64,000 nucleotides of DNA from Sialis fuliginosa (lineage: Eukaryota > Arthropoda > Insecta > Megaloptera > Sialidae): NCBI GenBank assembly GCA_961205875.1, contig OY540822.1, positions 12,650,501 through 12,714,500 on the forward strand, read 5' to 3'. Of this stretch, positions 24,266 through 38,200 are shown piece after piece; position 1 is the stretch's first letter, and every line of letters begins with the position of its first letter. The notes beneath the pieces are model-generated. The model had not been told where the DNA came from. It did no database searches and worked only from the letters and a program-made list of their open reading frames with translations. Position numbers and translations under genes: made by a program.

Positions 24266-26296
24266 TCTCTTCTACTGGATGGTTATCCAATTTATTTGAA
24301 ACCCCTTATATTTTTTTTACACATTATACTCCCTGTTTGTCTGGTAAGTTATCGAGAAAGGTTATTAGATATAGAATGAACAATGAATATTCTGTTCTTA
24401 TCAATTTATTTATCAGATATACGGCTACAATTTTTGATTACAATTAAGCTACAATCAGATTTTCTTCAACACTAAATTGATATTGGTATTTAAAGATTAA
24501 ACTATCATTTGAAAAACAAATCAACAACTGCATCGACTACATGTAAATACCTATATAAAACAACAAACATCTCAAAAAGAAGATATTTACGTAACAAAAT
24601 GTTGCAACATTAATGTTACGACACATAAAACATTCTGTTTCCTCCTTCGTACAGATCAAACTTAACTTATGGCTACTGCCTACAAAAACCACTTATTAAA
24701 TATAATATTATCTTCATATAAGTGTATTATGTATATTTTTAAAATGGTATTTAAGAATTATTTATATTTTTATATCTAATTATTTGTTTTAAATGGAAGA
24801 CTCAATAATGTATTTTTTTGTAGACCTAACATAGAAACTGGTTTACTTACGTGTAGAATATTATACGTAAGATAGGATTTATACCTCAGCAACTGATGTT
24901 AATACAGCAAATGTTGGCTGTTTGTCATTTTAATTAAATATGCGCCATTATATTTGAAAAATACATAATTCTTTGTCGCATTTTGTAACTATTGATATGA
25001 TAAAATACATGTTTCTGATATGCACAAAATGCAATATGATAAAACGACAAACAACCATTGTTTACTATATTTATATAACAGTCGATATGTAGCACTTACA
25101 ATTAAACATAAGAAATAAGTTAGTTGTTCAACAATATGTTGAAAAGTAAAATGATATGTTGTTAGTGTCGCTTAAATACTTATCTATTTAACAATGAAAT
25201 TAATTTATTATTATTTGAGATCAATGTCAATATTCACAGTTAGAAAACAACATGAAATAATATATAATATAATACCATATAGTATGATTGCTTATAAATG
25301 GAACTTGTCATTATATTGAGCAATACAATATCTACCTAATTAGTTAAAAGAAATGCTATTGTCATTTATTACTTATACATAAGTCCTTTTTTTTAAGTTA
25401 ATAATAATTTGTAATATCAATACTTAACCATTTACATACATTACAACAAAAACGCCTTGAGTATTTTTTATAAGTATTATTATATTTTTATATAAATATA
25501 ACAAATTCATTGTTAAACAGTGTATACAATATTATATATACTCGTACTTATAACATCAGTTGCTTTTAATGAAAATTGGACAGAAACTATAATTGCATAT
25601 GTATTAATAAACATTTATAGTAATTGTCATATACATATGTCATCAACAATTGAAACAGCGAGTGTTAAGAATTATATTCGGGTGCTCAAAATAGAAAATA
25701 GTTTCGATAAATACACGATAGATATAGAAATGTTTGTCTTCTTTGTTCAAAGTAGAGCAAAATATAGAGATTAATATTTTAAAAATATTTTTTGGTTTGA
25801 TAACACATAACATATAACCTTTTGACTAGAAGAAACAATAAATACTTATACACATTTATTATATCTAGATAAAGTTAAAAAACAAACACTTCTAGACCTC
25901 AATTTCTGAACTACCGAATACGAATATTTGATATTCCTGTTTTTATTGAAGACAACGTTTACAATAACCATATAAATCCTAATTAATAGAACATAGCAAA
26001 TACTGGTACAACGTTTGTGGCCGTCATATAAGTCACTATGTTCTGCAGAGCCGAGGATCGGGTAATTAGTATGACGCTATAGATATTTACAATGTTCGGG
26101 CATGGCTAACTCACTACTGTAAACCCATGTATCAACAGTGATCCAGTCGGTTATGAGTGATATGTACAGTGCGATGGGGCGGGAACAATATCCCGCGGAA
26201 TCCCCGGCTCCAATCCAATTAGTAAGCATATGCGTATGTAGAGGAACCGTTCGCCCAAAGCTAAGTGGACCCGAGCAGTATGAATCTGAGCTCCCA
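24266..26296. other. Intergenic region between P450 and alpha2-delta
   Basis: No gene seen in 24266-26040. From about 26040 the sequence is clearly less AT-rich than its surroundings; this is downstream of the alpha2-delta stop and is probably its 3' UTR. Confidence 0.5.
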
Positions 26297-29200
26297 TCAC
26301 GTGACTATCGACGCCAACAACATAACTGCAAGCCACGGCGTCAACGATGTCAGACTTGCGCAACCGCATAGTTTTATTTCCACTTCCTGTCAATACAATT
26401 TCTATCAGTAATACCTAAATATTCCTTTCAATTTAAGGGTACACAAACATTTTAATATATCAACTTAAATTCGGATTTTTAGAGTTGACTCAAAATTTAA
26501 AATAGACTAAATTTTACGCGAAATTTCCCTTCAAGCCAATTTTTAACCAATTTCAATGCAGTCGATCTCATTTGAAAGCTAAGTAGTTGTAGTTTACGAA
26601 AACTACCTCAAGAATAGTTTTTTTACCCTCTTAATTACTCTCTCATCCCCTTAAATCTGAGTAAACGATAAATTCGTAAATTAATAAATCGATAGTATTA
26701 AATACTGCACAAAAATAAATTTTTAATTTGCTAGTACTGTTATAATATGTATAATAATGTATATGTGTAAATCTATGTGAACTATTCTACAGAATGAGTT
26801 GATAGTATGTATTTCTTCGATATCTTTTCTGTTTTAAGAGATAGAGAAAAAATTCAAATTTTATATAATACTCTAATTATAAATGCAGATAGTAAAATTT
26901 TATTTCTATCTTATTTTAATTTAATTTAATACGAAATTCATGAGATAAAAAGTGTATTTATTAATGATATTAGATATAAAACATATTATGCAAAATTTAT
27001 CATTTAAATGTTTAATTCGATTTAAGGGGGTGAAAAAGTAATTAGGAAGGTAAATATACTATTCTTGGGGTAAAATTTAGTTCTCAAATGAAACCGATTT
27101 TGTTATTTAATCCGCAAAAAATTCACGCCTTTTACTTTTAACGTTTGCAGTTAGATATACGAAAATCGGCTCAAATTTAAGTGTAATTTTAAGGTTAAGT
27201 TGAAGAGTGTATTTCTGTGAAGGTAGTGTAAAAGTACTTACCTCTGGATGATAATTGATGCACTGCGCCGATCGTCGACGAGGCGAAGCGTCAGGTCGGC
27301 AACGTGTTGTTGGAACTTCGTACGCAGAAATACTCAGCTGTTTACTGCCACAGGGGCACAGCGTATCCACGACGAGTAGAATCAAGTTACTGTGCGGGAT
27401 CTTCTGCACGCTGAACGGCCTCTCACACCCCGTCACATGACAGTTGGTTAGTTTACCTTTGAGCGGATTGCTCATCCCACTCGTATTGAGTCGTTCCGGT
27501 TGTAAGATGTAAAGATCTACGCGCTTATCGCATGACCTGAGCGGCCCGGTTGGAACACCGTGGTCTATCACGATAGGAGCAATAGGTCTTCTCTCTTCCG
27601 GCGTTGGACTGGGACTTGCAATTGGTTGATCATCGGTGGAATATTGATCATAATCTTCAGCGTAGTTAAATCCCTCATCGATCGAAAAGTCTGACCCTAA
27701 CGATGTGTCCAAGAAAGATAACCAACATACAAGTATCTCAAGCAGACGTTTTAGAATATACCGTATTGGATGAAGAGACTAAAACATAATGAGTTACAGT
27801 GATATTAAAAATGCTTATATATGTATATATGTATACAGGATGTTTATATATGGGGATCTCGGAGACTATTAGAGATAGAGATTATATTATCATACAAATA
27901 ATTTGTCAATTGTTTTTAAATCTTACTGATGATTGCCATAGCCATAATTGGATAGTATATATGAGATACACTTATCACGTTGTATTTGTTGAAAAATTTA
28001 TGTAACTTAACCATTAAATTGTCCGCTCTTAAAGGTAATTTTTGCCTCATTTAACCTAATCTCTATCTTTTACAGTTTCCGAGATCCCAATACGTATTTA
28101 GACACCCTGTATATTCTAATTGAAATAAAATACGTACTGAAATTACTTTACCAGCGGCACTATAAGGATTCTTAGTATTGGAGCAGGCACCTTGGTAGTC
28201 ATATACGGCTACCTTTTTATAAATTCGATCTTGAACTAATGAGTCCATGATGGTTCCGTCTATTTGCCCAAAGAACTTTCCTGTATGCTCAGGGGTTTCT
28301 GACAAAATGACAAAGCCGTTATTGTCAAGCACATAACAATCAAGATCATCTGAAGCACATGTTTTACGACACCCTGATGTCCCCGTACACTATAAAATAT
28401 TAATTATTTTAATTTAAAATTAATCACAAAAACATAAAGCGGTTTTTCACGTTGGTGGGCATTGAAGCGTCTTCAATAACATGCATTTTCGTGTTTAAAA
28501 ATTACGTCATAGTCAATCTTAGTTCAGAAAGGGCGCTGCAAGTCGAATTTTTTTAGGAACCACTGGTGTAGTTAGTAAATTAAGCATCAGAATTGTTATT
28601 GTAAAACTTGTACTGATTGTATGTAGTTACATTCTTCAAAATAATGACGTCTGCATTGAAGTCGCTTCAAAGTAATTAGTTCTTAATTGAAGATAGCTTA
28701 CAGCAGAAGTAATATTAATGAAATGTGATGCTAAAGTGGCATGTTGAAACTGGAGCCCTACAACAGCAGCTGGGGCTCGGTGGCCTTTTCTATCGACAAA
28801 TACGGCATGGGTAGCTGTAACCAGTGGACGACGACCAGTCCCTCTGGGGTATTGATCGCCTGCGTCAAAAGGCACCGAGAAAACAAAGCTGTCTGGTTCG
28901 ATTTGCTGCTGATCGACTGCCCTTTTATACCACACTTCGTCGGTAGCTCGAACGTTATTTTCAGAGAAATGTCTGGGGATATAAAACATTTGGTTATCAC
29001 AATAACTTTTGACCGTGTTGGCTCAAAAACTTACGGCTCATCGCTATCGAGAGGTTGAGTGCTGTGATCTGTCCATCTGAGAAGACCACTTCTTGTTGCA
29101 ATGAAAGTTAGAGTCACCCCAAACATTTGGTAACCTTGCCTGTAAAGATTGTAAACGGTTTATTTTCATTCAAAGCTAGGTCGAATAATATCAATTTAAA

Positions 29201-32200
29201 CTTTTATATTTCTTATGTATATAAAAGTTTAATTTTAAACAAATATTACATTTAAGTGGTGATCTACATATGGATCTAGGCTTCTGATTACAAACCGTGT
29301 TACATTAGAACCCTGAACATGACCACTATAATGTATGATAGAACGATCAAATCGATGTGACTTATACCAAGAAACCTAGATCCATATTATATTTAAAGGT
29401 TTTACATACAAGTTTTCAATCATATATAGATACTAAACGTGTTTGATATTATTAACTTTAAACTAGAATTTTGTAATTTTTCTTGAAACATGTATCATTA
29501 TAAATATTTTAGCATTTAAAACTACCCAATTCTGTTTTTGCACGGTAGATACGTACAGCCTTTAACCGTGTAAAAAGGATATAATATACATAAAAAACTG
29601 GGAATTGGTTCCAAAGGCTCCAAAAACGTAAAAAGATTTTTACAAATAAATCATTATTTTAATTTTATATATTTATTTCTTTTATACGAAAAAATTGTGA
29701 AAAATCAAATCAATATACGTGTAAAAAAAATATTTCATTGTTATCGACTGTGCTGTTTCAAAATTGTGTAAAAAAATTCGCGTAAAAACAGAATTTGATG
29801 TATTTGAATATAAATGATACATATCTACAAATATAAAATAATTCCTTGATCGTGCCTCAAATTTTATTTTATATAATATACATAAATATATATTCAGTGC
29901 TGAATTAACCGTTAGACTGAAGAGGATAGAGCCTAGGGTCCTTTAAATTAAAAAAAAATCTAGATATTGGTATTAAGATTTGTTTTAAATTTTATTTTGT
30001 TTTAATTAAAAATCCATTTAATCAATTACTTCTTCATAAAGAAAACATTATAAATTTTGTAAAAATATTAAAGTTTTACTTAATTTAAAATTTTTGGTGT
30101 AAAATTTAGGATTATATAAATTTAAATAACTAGGCTTTTCTCTATCATAAAAATTTCGTAGCACTTTTTTGACGCAAAGCGTCTAGTTTCAATTTAAAAT
30201 TATTTTTTGATATTTTTTTCTATTGAATTGTATGACTTGTATACTACCCTTTATATTTATTTTAGCCTAGGCCCCCCAGTATTAATTTAATCCGGCCCTG
30301 CATATATTCTGTGCGTTACCTCAGCTGCTTGTACCAAAAGAAATGAAAGAACTACATACATAGAGTAAAGAATACGTTCAAGGAATTATAATTTCGATAA
30401 TTAGTCAATTAATTATTGATATGATAATATTGTAATACTGTATATATCAATATCTATTTGTGCATAATATGAATATACATTTACATATATACTTACTCTA
30501 TCCTGATAGCTTTAAACTGAATTCGAATATCTAATATTTTTCGTTAATAAAAGTTTTACAAGTTAGTAGCTATAGCACACTAATTTTAAGCTGGAATAGT
30601 TTCCCTGGTGAAAAGATTCTCATAGATTTGAGAATCATTGAGATATTTTCACCAGGGTTTTCAAAGCAATATTTTATATAAATTAATTGAAACAAATATA
30701 CGAATTCAGTAATAATAAAATATTACAAAAACGAAAGTACATCTTGCAGAATACAAAATCGCAGTGCCTTATTGGTAGCATAAGCGTTTAATATTCGACA
30801 AGTATCTCTACGCCTAGTTCTCAATTATCCATGGACTGACGATAAAACCAGCAACTTCGAAAAACTACAAATATTATGTTATGATTATTATTTATTAATT
30901 ATTTTTAATGAAATATTGTATTACAAAAAAAATAAAGGATTATAAAACTAAAAAAAAGTTTTTTTAGTTTAAAATATGTATAAACTAACTATCATATGAT
31001 TTTTGTAAACAATATTTTGAAATATTTAATCATAATATATTTAATAATTATAATATAGTATAGTATGCATACATTATTATGATTAAATATTTTTATCAAT
31101 GTATACAGTAATGAAAAATAAATATAACATTACAGTATACGTTTGATAATAATACATTTATAAATAGTAAATTTATAGTAAGAAGTAATTATTTGTAGTT
31201 TTTCTGTAGCTGGCTCGACATTTGACGAGATGCTAGATAGAGTTTGACAGCCGTTCATGTACTTTACCTGTGTAAGAGAGCCATGAGCGTGGCTATTGGG
31301 CTATTGGTACAGAGGATAATTGCATTAGTAAAATAAACATTCAGTGAGCAAAAAAATAAAATCAAATGTTAGTGTGGACATAAATGTGCGTCACATCTAC
31401 AAATTGCTGATACAGTATTGTTGCTGTAATTATTAACGATGCATTGGTGACATGCTGTGGTCAGGTGTCTTCTACAATGCATTATCAATAATCACTTAAA
31501 ACAATTCTGTTAGTGAAGTAAAATTCATCGGATTTAATCAACTATTCATCGATGAATTGTACTAATTTTTTTTTAAATTTAAGTGAGTGATTTGTGCAGT
31601 GCAAAATAAAGAAAACATGAAGACATACTGCTTATCTTCTTTGTGAGTAGACTGGCCTGTATTGCTTTTATCCAACCCTTCTGTTATCATTGCATCTTTT
31701 ACAAGAGATTGCAGCAAATTTTTGTCACCTAAAGAACAAATTAATTTATGTAATCTTTGTTGGCATTTATTAATAGTAAAAAATAGATATAGGTATGCTA
31801 GATCTTTCAGGGTTTAAGTAAAAGGATCAATATATCTTCTATAATTAATATTAATACTTTCAAATTAAGGGATCAACGTATTTATAATATAGCATATTAA
31901 AAAAAAACACTTTTAGAAAAAATCTAATGTCCGGTATTATTAACGAGCTAGGAACAGTTTTCTTTAAGTTTCATGAAATGTTTGACAATTTTCGCGCACG
32001 CGTTGTAGTAAACACCAACGGTATTAAAACAGTGGTGATATTATGAAAATTATTGTGTACGGTCAAAGTCGCCAACTGTGTTACAATTACTTGAAGTATC
32101 ACTGCTCTAAATTTCATAGCTAATCTATAGATACTAGTATAGAATTAATACTCCATTTGAGAGTGCTTGCAAGCTAGCAAATTTTGCGAGCTCCTTTATA

Positions 32201-35200
32201 ATACCGGACATAAAGCGTAGTTTCAGCTTTAAAATGCCCTTTGACATTAAAATTAGGTTTTGTCGACAATTTTTTGAACCCACATTTTTTAGCATGTTTT
32301 CTATTCATATAATTATGTGAAAAATTAATTTTTCAATTTACGAAAAAAACAACTTAAAAGTAGAGATTTTAAACTTTAAAATGCATTTTTTAGAGCTTTT
32401 TCTTTTTATAGAAAATTTATAATTAGATTTTTAAGATATATAACTTAAAAAATCGAGACGTAATTTTGTTTAATGAACAACTCATTAATAAATTTAAATA
32501 AACTTACAATAATACGAATCTTTTTCATTTTTCTTGTGTCCAGCAGAGATGTGGTGGGAAAGAGGAGGGGCACCTCCAGGAGAATGTCCAAGAGGGGGTG
32601 CTCTAGGCCGAAGAGACATCCATTTCCATCCTGGAGCACGTGATCGCGAAAGAAAATGGAGAATTCGTTCCTCCGGAGTTTCAAGCGGTTGATCTGAAGC
32701 GCTGCTATATTCACAGTATACCCTATATGTATGTAAATTATATTAAAACAATATCAAATATAGCAGGAACATATATTTGAAAAATTATGATCTATCTACG
32801 GATATTTAAATTTTAATAGAAAAATATTTTGCTATGCAAATAAACATAATAAAATTAAAAAAAGTATAATACTCTTTGAATTTCGGGTTGAGCGTTGATG
32901 AGTCAGTCACTCAGGGCTATTTTGTATTCATTATATAAATAGGGAAATAGAAAAAAACATACCAATCAGGATGAATTCTCCAATTATTTCCTTTGAAATA
33001 TTCCGTAACTGAAATAAAAAGAAATATAGTTTAAAATTTATTTTATAAATAAATAATATAGAAATTATTAATGCATTTTGTTGAACCCCAAAATATAAAT
33101 TAATTTTATTTATGTATTCCTAAAGTGACGCTAAAACTGTGGGAGGATTATGAATGTGTTATATTAATATTTTAAAGTTTCCTTTAAGGAAAAATACAAT
33201 TTGAATAGTACACTTACCATTTACAGGACTATGTTTGATTTCTTGTTCAGCTACGACTTCATAAAGGCCATAACCATCTGGCAAAACCAATCCTAACGAA
33301 AACGGTGTTCCTTCGATAGGACTGTAAAAATATTTATGCCGACGTGTCGTCACGCGTTTCTATAACAAAGTAAATCAATTAAATAAATAAAATTACTTAT
33401 TAAATATATTTAACACTCAGAACTGTCAATACTTCAGATAGCTTTGATACTTGAAGTACATTTAAAAATAGTAAAAAGGATTTTTTAAATGTAATACTTT
33501 AAATGTATATACTTAATTCAAGTAGGGTCGAGCGGGGTTAATATGAAACACCAAAAAAATTGGGTAAAAGTGAAACAAGCTTACAACTAAAAAATTAATT
33601 TGTTTATAGGAGAATTACAAAAACTGACATCATCATTAAAGGTTTGTTAAAGCGATCTGAAAATATGAATCGCCTAATAAGTGATGTGTCACCCCTACAG
33701 ATTTCCCTGTTAGTCGATGTCAAAACGTGTGAATTAAATTTTAATTCTTTGCACATAACTTTCTGTATAGTTTAGATATTAATTAAAGTTACAATTTCAC
33801 ATTGATATGCCACAAAGAAGATATGTAAATCAAAGTTGCCTTTGTAGCTTTTCTTTTAATTTTTCTAGAAATATTTTCCATTAGAAGCCTGTTTCACTTT
33901 TTCCCAAATTAGAGGTTAAAAATGAAACACACTCATTTTTAAAGTCCGCGTTGTATCGTACAGTTCAAATGACGTAAGTATTTAAAATGGTTATTCATAA
34001 GCGCATCTAGTAAAAAAAATTGAAGTATGAATTTGTATCGTTAACTGTCAAAAAACATGAAAGATTTGTATTTTGTTTCACTTTTACCTCAGTTAACCCT
34101 ATATTTGAAAATAGGAAAAATTACTTGATAACACTTACCATTTCGTCGTAGTGAACCTTTACGTTTAAATCTATATCACCTTCTTTTTGCTCAATCATAT
34201 CGAGTCTTAACTGTAAATAAAATAAAATAGCAAAATTTTAATACTCGATAATAATTCAAGAATTAAATCGTTCAACTTACATCCATAAGAAGGGAGTTAT
34301 TTTCTCTGGACCCACTGTCACTTTCCATCAGTTCAACTTCTGTAAGATCAACCGATGTATATTGGGGCTCTAAAGTTTCGTCATATTTTTCGCTCCCATG
34401 CTGAAAATCAAGCCAAAAATAAATACATACTTAGATTATTATTTACGTCTTCAGTTTTAAAACTTACCAAAGGACGTAGGTCAGGATGATATAAGACGTG
34501 CCCATTATTGTTAAGTATAAATGAATAACCATTTACACCCAGCTGGAAAAAAACCATAAAGATTTAGTTATATTTAATCGAGTTAATAAAATATTATAAA
34601 TATTTTACCTTGTAAGGGGGCACCAATTTGATTATTTGTTCTATGGGAACATCAGTTCCTACGACACCTAACAAATTTGCTACTCGAACCTGCAAAATGT
34701 ATGCACAATTAAAATTGATTGAATCAATACATATTATATAGCATATTTAAAATTTGTTTCCATATTAAAATATTGATATATTTTTTCAGTATCTATAGGC
34801 ATCAAAAATCAGAATGTAGCGTCTAATTTTATTTTTATAATTTTTTTATCATATAAATAATAAACAAAATGTATTTAAAATTCAAATTAATACGCAAAAG
34901 TTAGTTTATAATTTCTAATGAAATGTTTATTTCTTTTTTTGAACATTTTAATAGTAAGTAAATACATGGCTATTTCTGAACCGGAAATTGGGGAAGAGTG
35001 CTGAAAATGTTGCGGGGAAAAAACTGATACAGTAATTTGATTAAATACATACCGAATGGTTCCGTCTATCGAATATTGGTGTTGTAACTGATGTCATTAA
35101 TTGGGGCCTTGGGTCATTCGACAGGCTACTGCTCTGTATTAATAAATTATTTAAATGTTAGTATCTTCAACATATTTTCTCGATATCGATTAAAGCCTTG

Positions 35201-38200
35201 GCACTTCGCAGAAACAGTCTCCGTCACCGCTTTGATCTTGCAAATCTATTACATGTTAGCTGCGTTCAAAACGCAGCGCCGTTTCGACGCAGCTAACATG
35301 CCACATGTATTGAATCACATGTAATAATTTTGCAAGGTCGAAGCGGTGACGGAGACCGTTTCTGTAAAGTGCCAAGGCTTAAATAAAAAAACATATAGGT
35401 ATTGTTCAAAATTTTATAAATTTTTGTTATTTTTATAAGAAACAAACAATATATGCCATTAAATAGCAGATAGAGCTGACTAATGAAAAGTCAATTTTGG
35501 TACGTAATAATTATTTATCATATAGCTAGTTTAGGGAAAATAATTTTGACGTGATTTTTCTTTTGTACTAGGATCATAATAGAAAATTCGATGATAACGA
35601 AATCAGGGAATATAGATTCTTGTTGCAGCTCAAAAACTATTTATATCGAAAATCAAAATATACTACGTGATAGTTAAAGAATCAAATAATTTATTTATGT
35701 TAACATTTTTTTAAATGTTACATTATAATTTATTTTTAAATAAATTATAGATAAAGATTTAATTATATATTCTTAATACAGTATATTTAATTTTAATGAA
35801 AGAAAACATTTTACTAATAAAATTAATAAATTATTTCATTCTGTAAAAAATATTATAAAACAATATGTATTGGTAATCGATATAAAATTGCAAATGTGTG
35901 ATTTATATTATATTACAATTATTCATATCGTCATCAAATAAAAAAAAAAGTATGTTTGTTGGTTCATTTTATCTATTTTGTGTCGTTATGCATTTCATGA
36001 ATAGTAATGTGTTATTTTTTTTTATTATTTATTGATTCTTGGTGAACATTGTAGACGTTTTTTTTTAATAAGAGTTCTAGAGATAAGTTTTTGCGTTTGT
36101 GTATTTTAATGGGTAGGTGCTATTGGCGTACCAAATTCTATTTTATATACCGAAAACTGTCATTTTTATAATTTGAGTATTAATTAATAATTTGTTAAAA
36201 CAATAACTTAATTCAACAATATACCCATTTTATATCTATTTCTCAAGAAATGAGAAATACAAAAATTATCTACAGCGCCCGCTTTAGGGGGGGGGGGACC
36301 AGGGCGACCACTCGGGGCGCCAGGCTAGGTAGGGCGGTGCACAATGCGGCATAAGTCTTAAAGTTAATGATGTAAGCTATATTTTAAAAGATTTTAGTGA
36401 TTTTTGAACATTTTTTAGGGTGAGAGAGGGCGGAAAAATAAATCTTGCTCAGGGTACGAGACTTGCTAAGGCCGGCTCTGATTGTCTATATTATAGGTAC
36501 AAACAAAATATAACTTACTTTTCCTCCAACAAATACAGGTGTCCAGCTGATAGGGTGATTATATTGATACATAACCATTGGTCTAGCCATTACAAATGTA
36601 TATTCTAATACTTTATTTTTTACTTCAGGCATTGTGCTAACTCTTGCATAAAACCCTAGAAATATAAAAATGTATGTTAATATAATTTGGCGCTATTTCG
36701 AGCTGTCAGGTATTTGCATTTAGTATTTAAATAGTTTTTTTTTAACTCCGCCTGGATCTTTTGATCCTGTCGGTCCCAAGCCCGGATAAAGGAGGAGGGT
36801 TGGGTGAAGGGCTAATTTCCCTACCCTGTAAAATAATTGTTAGGAAGCCTAACAGAGAGGAGTGATTGTTATTTGTTTACCTTTGTTATTACATGCCATC
36901 CAATTCATTTCATTTGCGTTACTTGAATCATGGCCAACTAAGTAAGTAAATATTCTCACTAATTTATGAGGCATGTTGTACATTTGAAATATTTCTTGAT
37001 ATTTCGAAGGTGGGCCGTCTGTTATTAGCATTATGGCTTGGTTACATTGGCTACCTTGTCCAGTTCGATTATACTAAAATAATTACATGAAAATAAAAAT
37101 GTTTTAAATGAGAAATAGATTGATAGATCTTACTTTATGTAAAATTTCAAATGCTGTAACTAGAGCTGACGTGAAATTTGCTATATTTTCAGGTTTTATA
37201 GCATCGAGCGCGTTTTTCAATTCTCTTTTATTATTTGAAGTGGCCTGCAAGATAAAAGTGACATTAATATAATGTATTTTACAAACAATAAATGACATAC
37301 CTGAACTAACATATCTTTAAAACAAGGCACCACTTCTTCAGTAAAGTCAGAGAATTTATATATATTGACAAAGTCATTATTTCCTAAAGTATCTAAGATA
37401 GCGTTGGCGGTTGCTTTCGCCAATTGATGTCGACTCCCAGTCATCGACCCTGAAGTATCTATTAAAATCACTAGATCTTTTGGAGAATTTGCTGCTTCAA
37501 TAAACCAAAAAGCATGTCTAAAATCGAATACGTCTTGATTTTTTCGATTTACATCTGATGATGTAAAAGATTCTTCAGGTGGCCACGCAGTTGCTGCAAT
37601 AACAAATATCATAGTAAACTTAATTGATGTAAAATGTGAAGATTTGTATTACCAGGATATCTTCGAAGAAATCCAGAAGAACTTCCGAAATACTGCCACG
37701 AAAGAGAAGGATCCGTTTCGTAATTGTTAACAAAAAGTGGATCCAAATGTTCTGACCATTGGATAGCACTTTGGACATCAGCTTCTAGAAAAGCATAAGT
37801 ATGTAGTGAAGTCACGTGTACATATAATTAAATTATATAAACACACCTGACTCCATGATAGATAACGGTGTAAGTACTGAGCTGAAACTTGTATTGACAG
37901 GTAGATGGTCAAAGTGACGATTTGGTGTGAGAGTAATTTCACGAGCACCCTCGACTATACGCCCGTCGTGACCGAACACGTTCAGATTTCTTGCACTGTA
38001 GTATCGTGAAGAAGATGAACTACCTCCGTCCATACCGGATTTAGGTGACAGAGCTGCTTGTTCAGCACTGTCCATGATCCTCTGCACAATTGAATTAAGT
38101 AAGTCACGTGCTAACGGGTGTATTAACAACAAAACTTACCATCACAGCACTCATTTTAAAATCCATCATATTCTTAACTTCTGTAGCCATTTCTCTTATG

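Noticed and set aside
27799..28005. 68-codon frame MILKMLIYVYMYTG
   Set aside because: Lies across a short TIR element within an alpha2-delta intron; composition is that of AT-rich noise.
28741..29058. 105-codon plus-strand frame
   Set aside because: Antisense shadow of alpha2-delta exons 28702-28972 and 29035-29139, which splice in frame with their neighbours.
32445..32714. 89-codon minus-strand frame beginning MNIAALQINRLK
   Set aside because: It is a shifted frame over a real alpha2-delta exon (32508-32722), whose true frame reads YCEYSSASDQPLETPEERIL.
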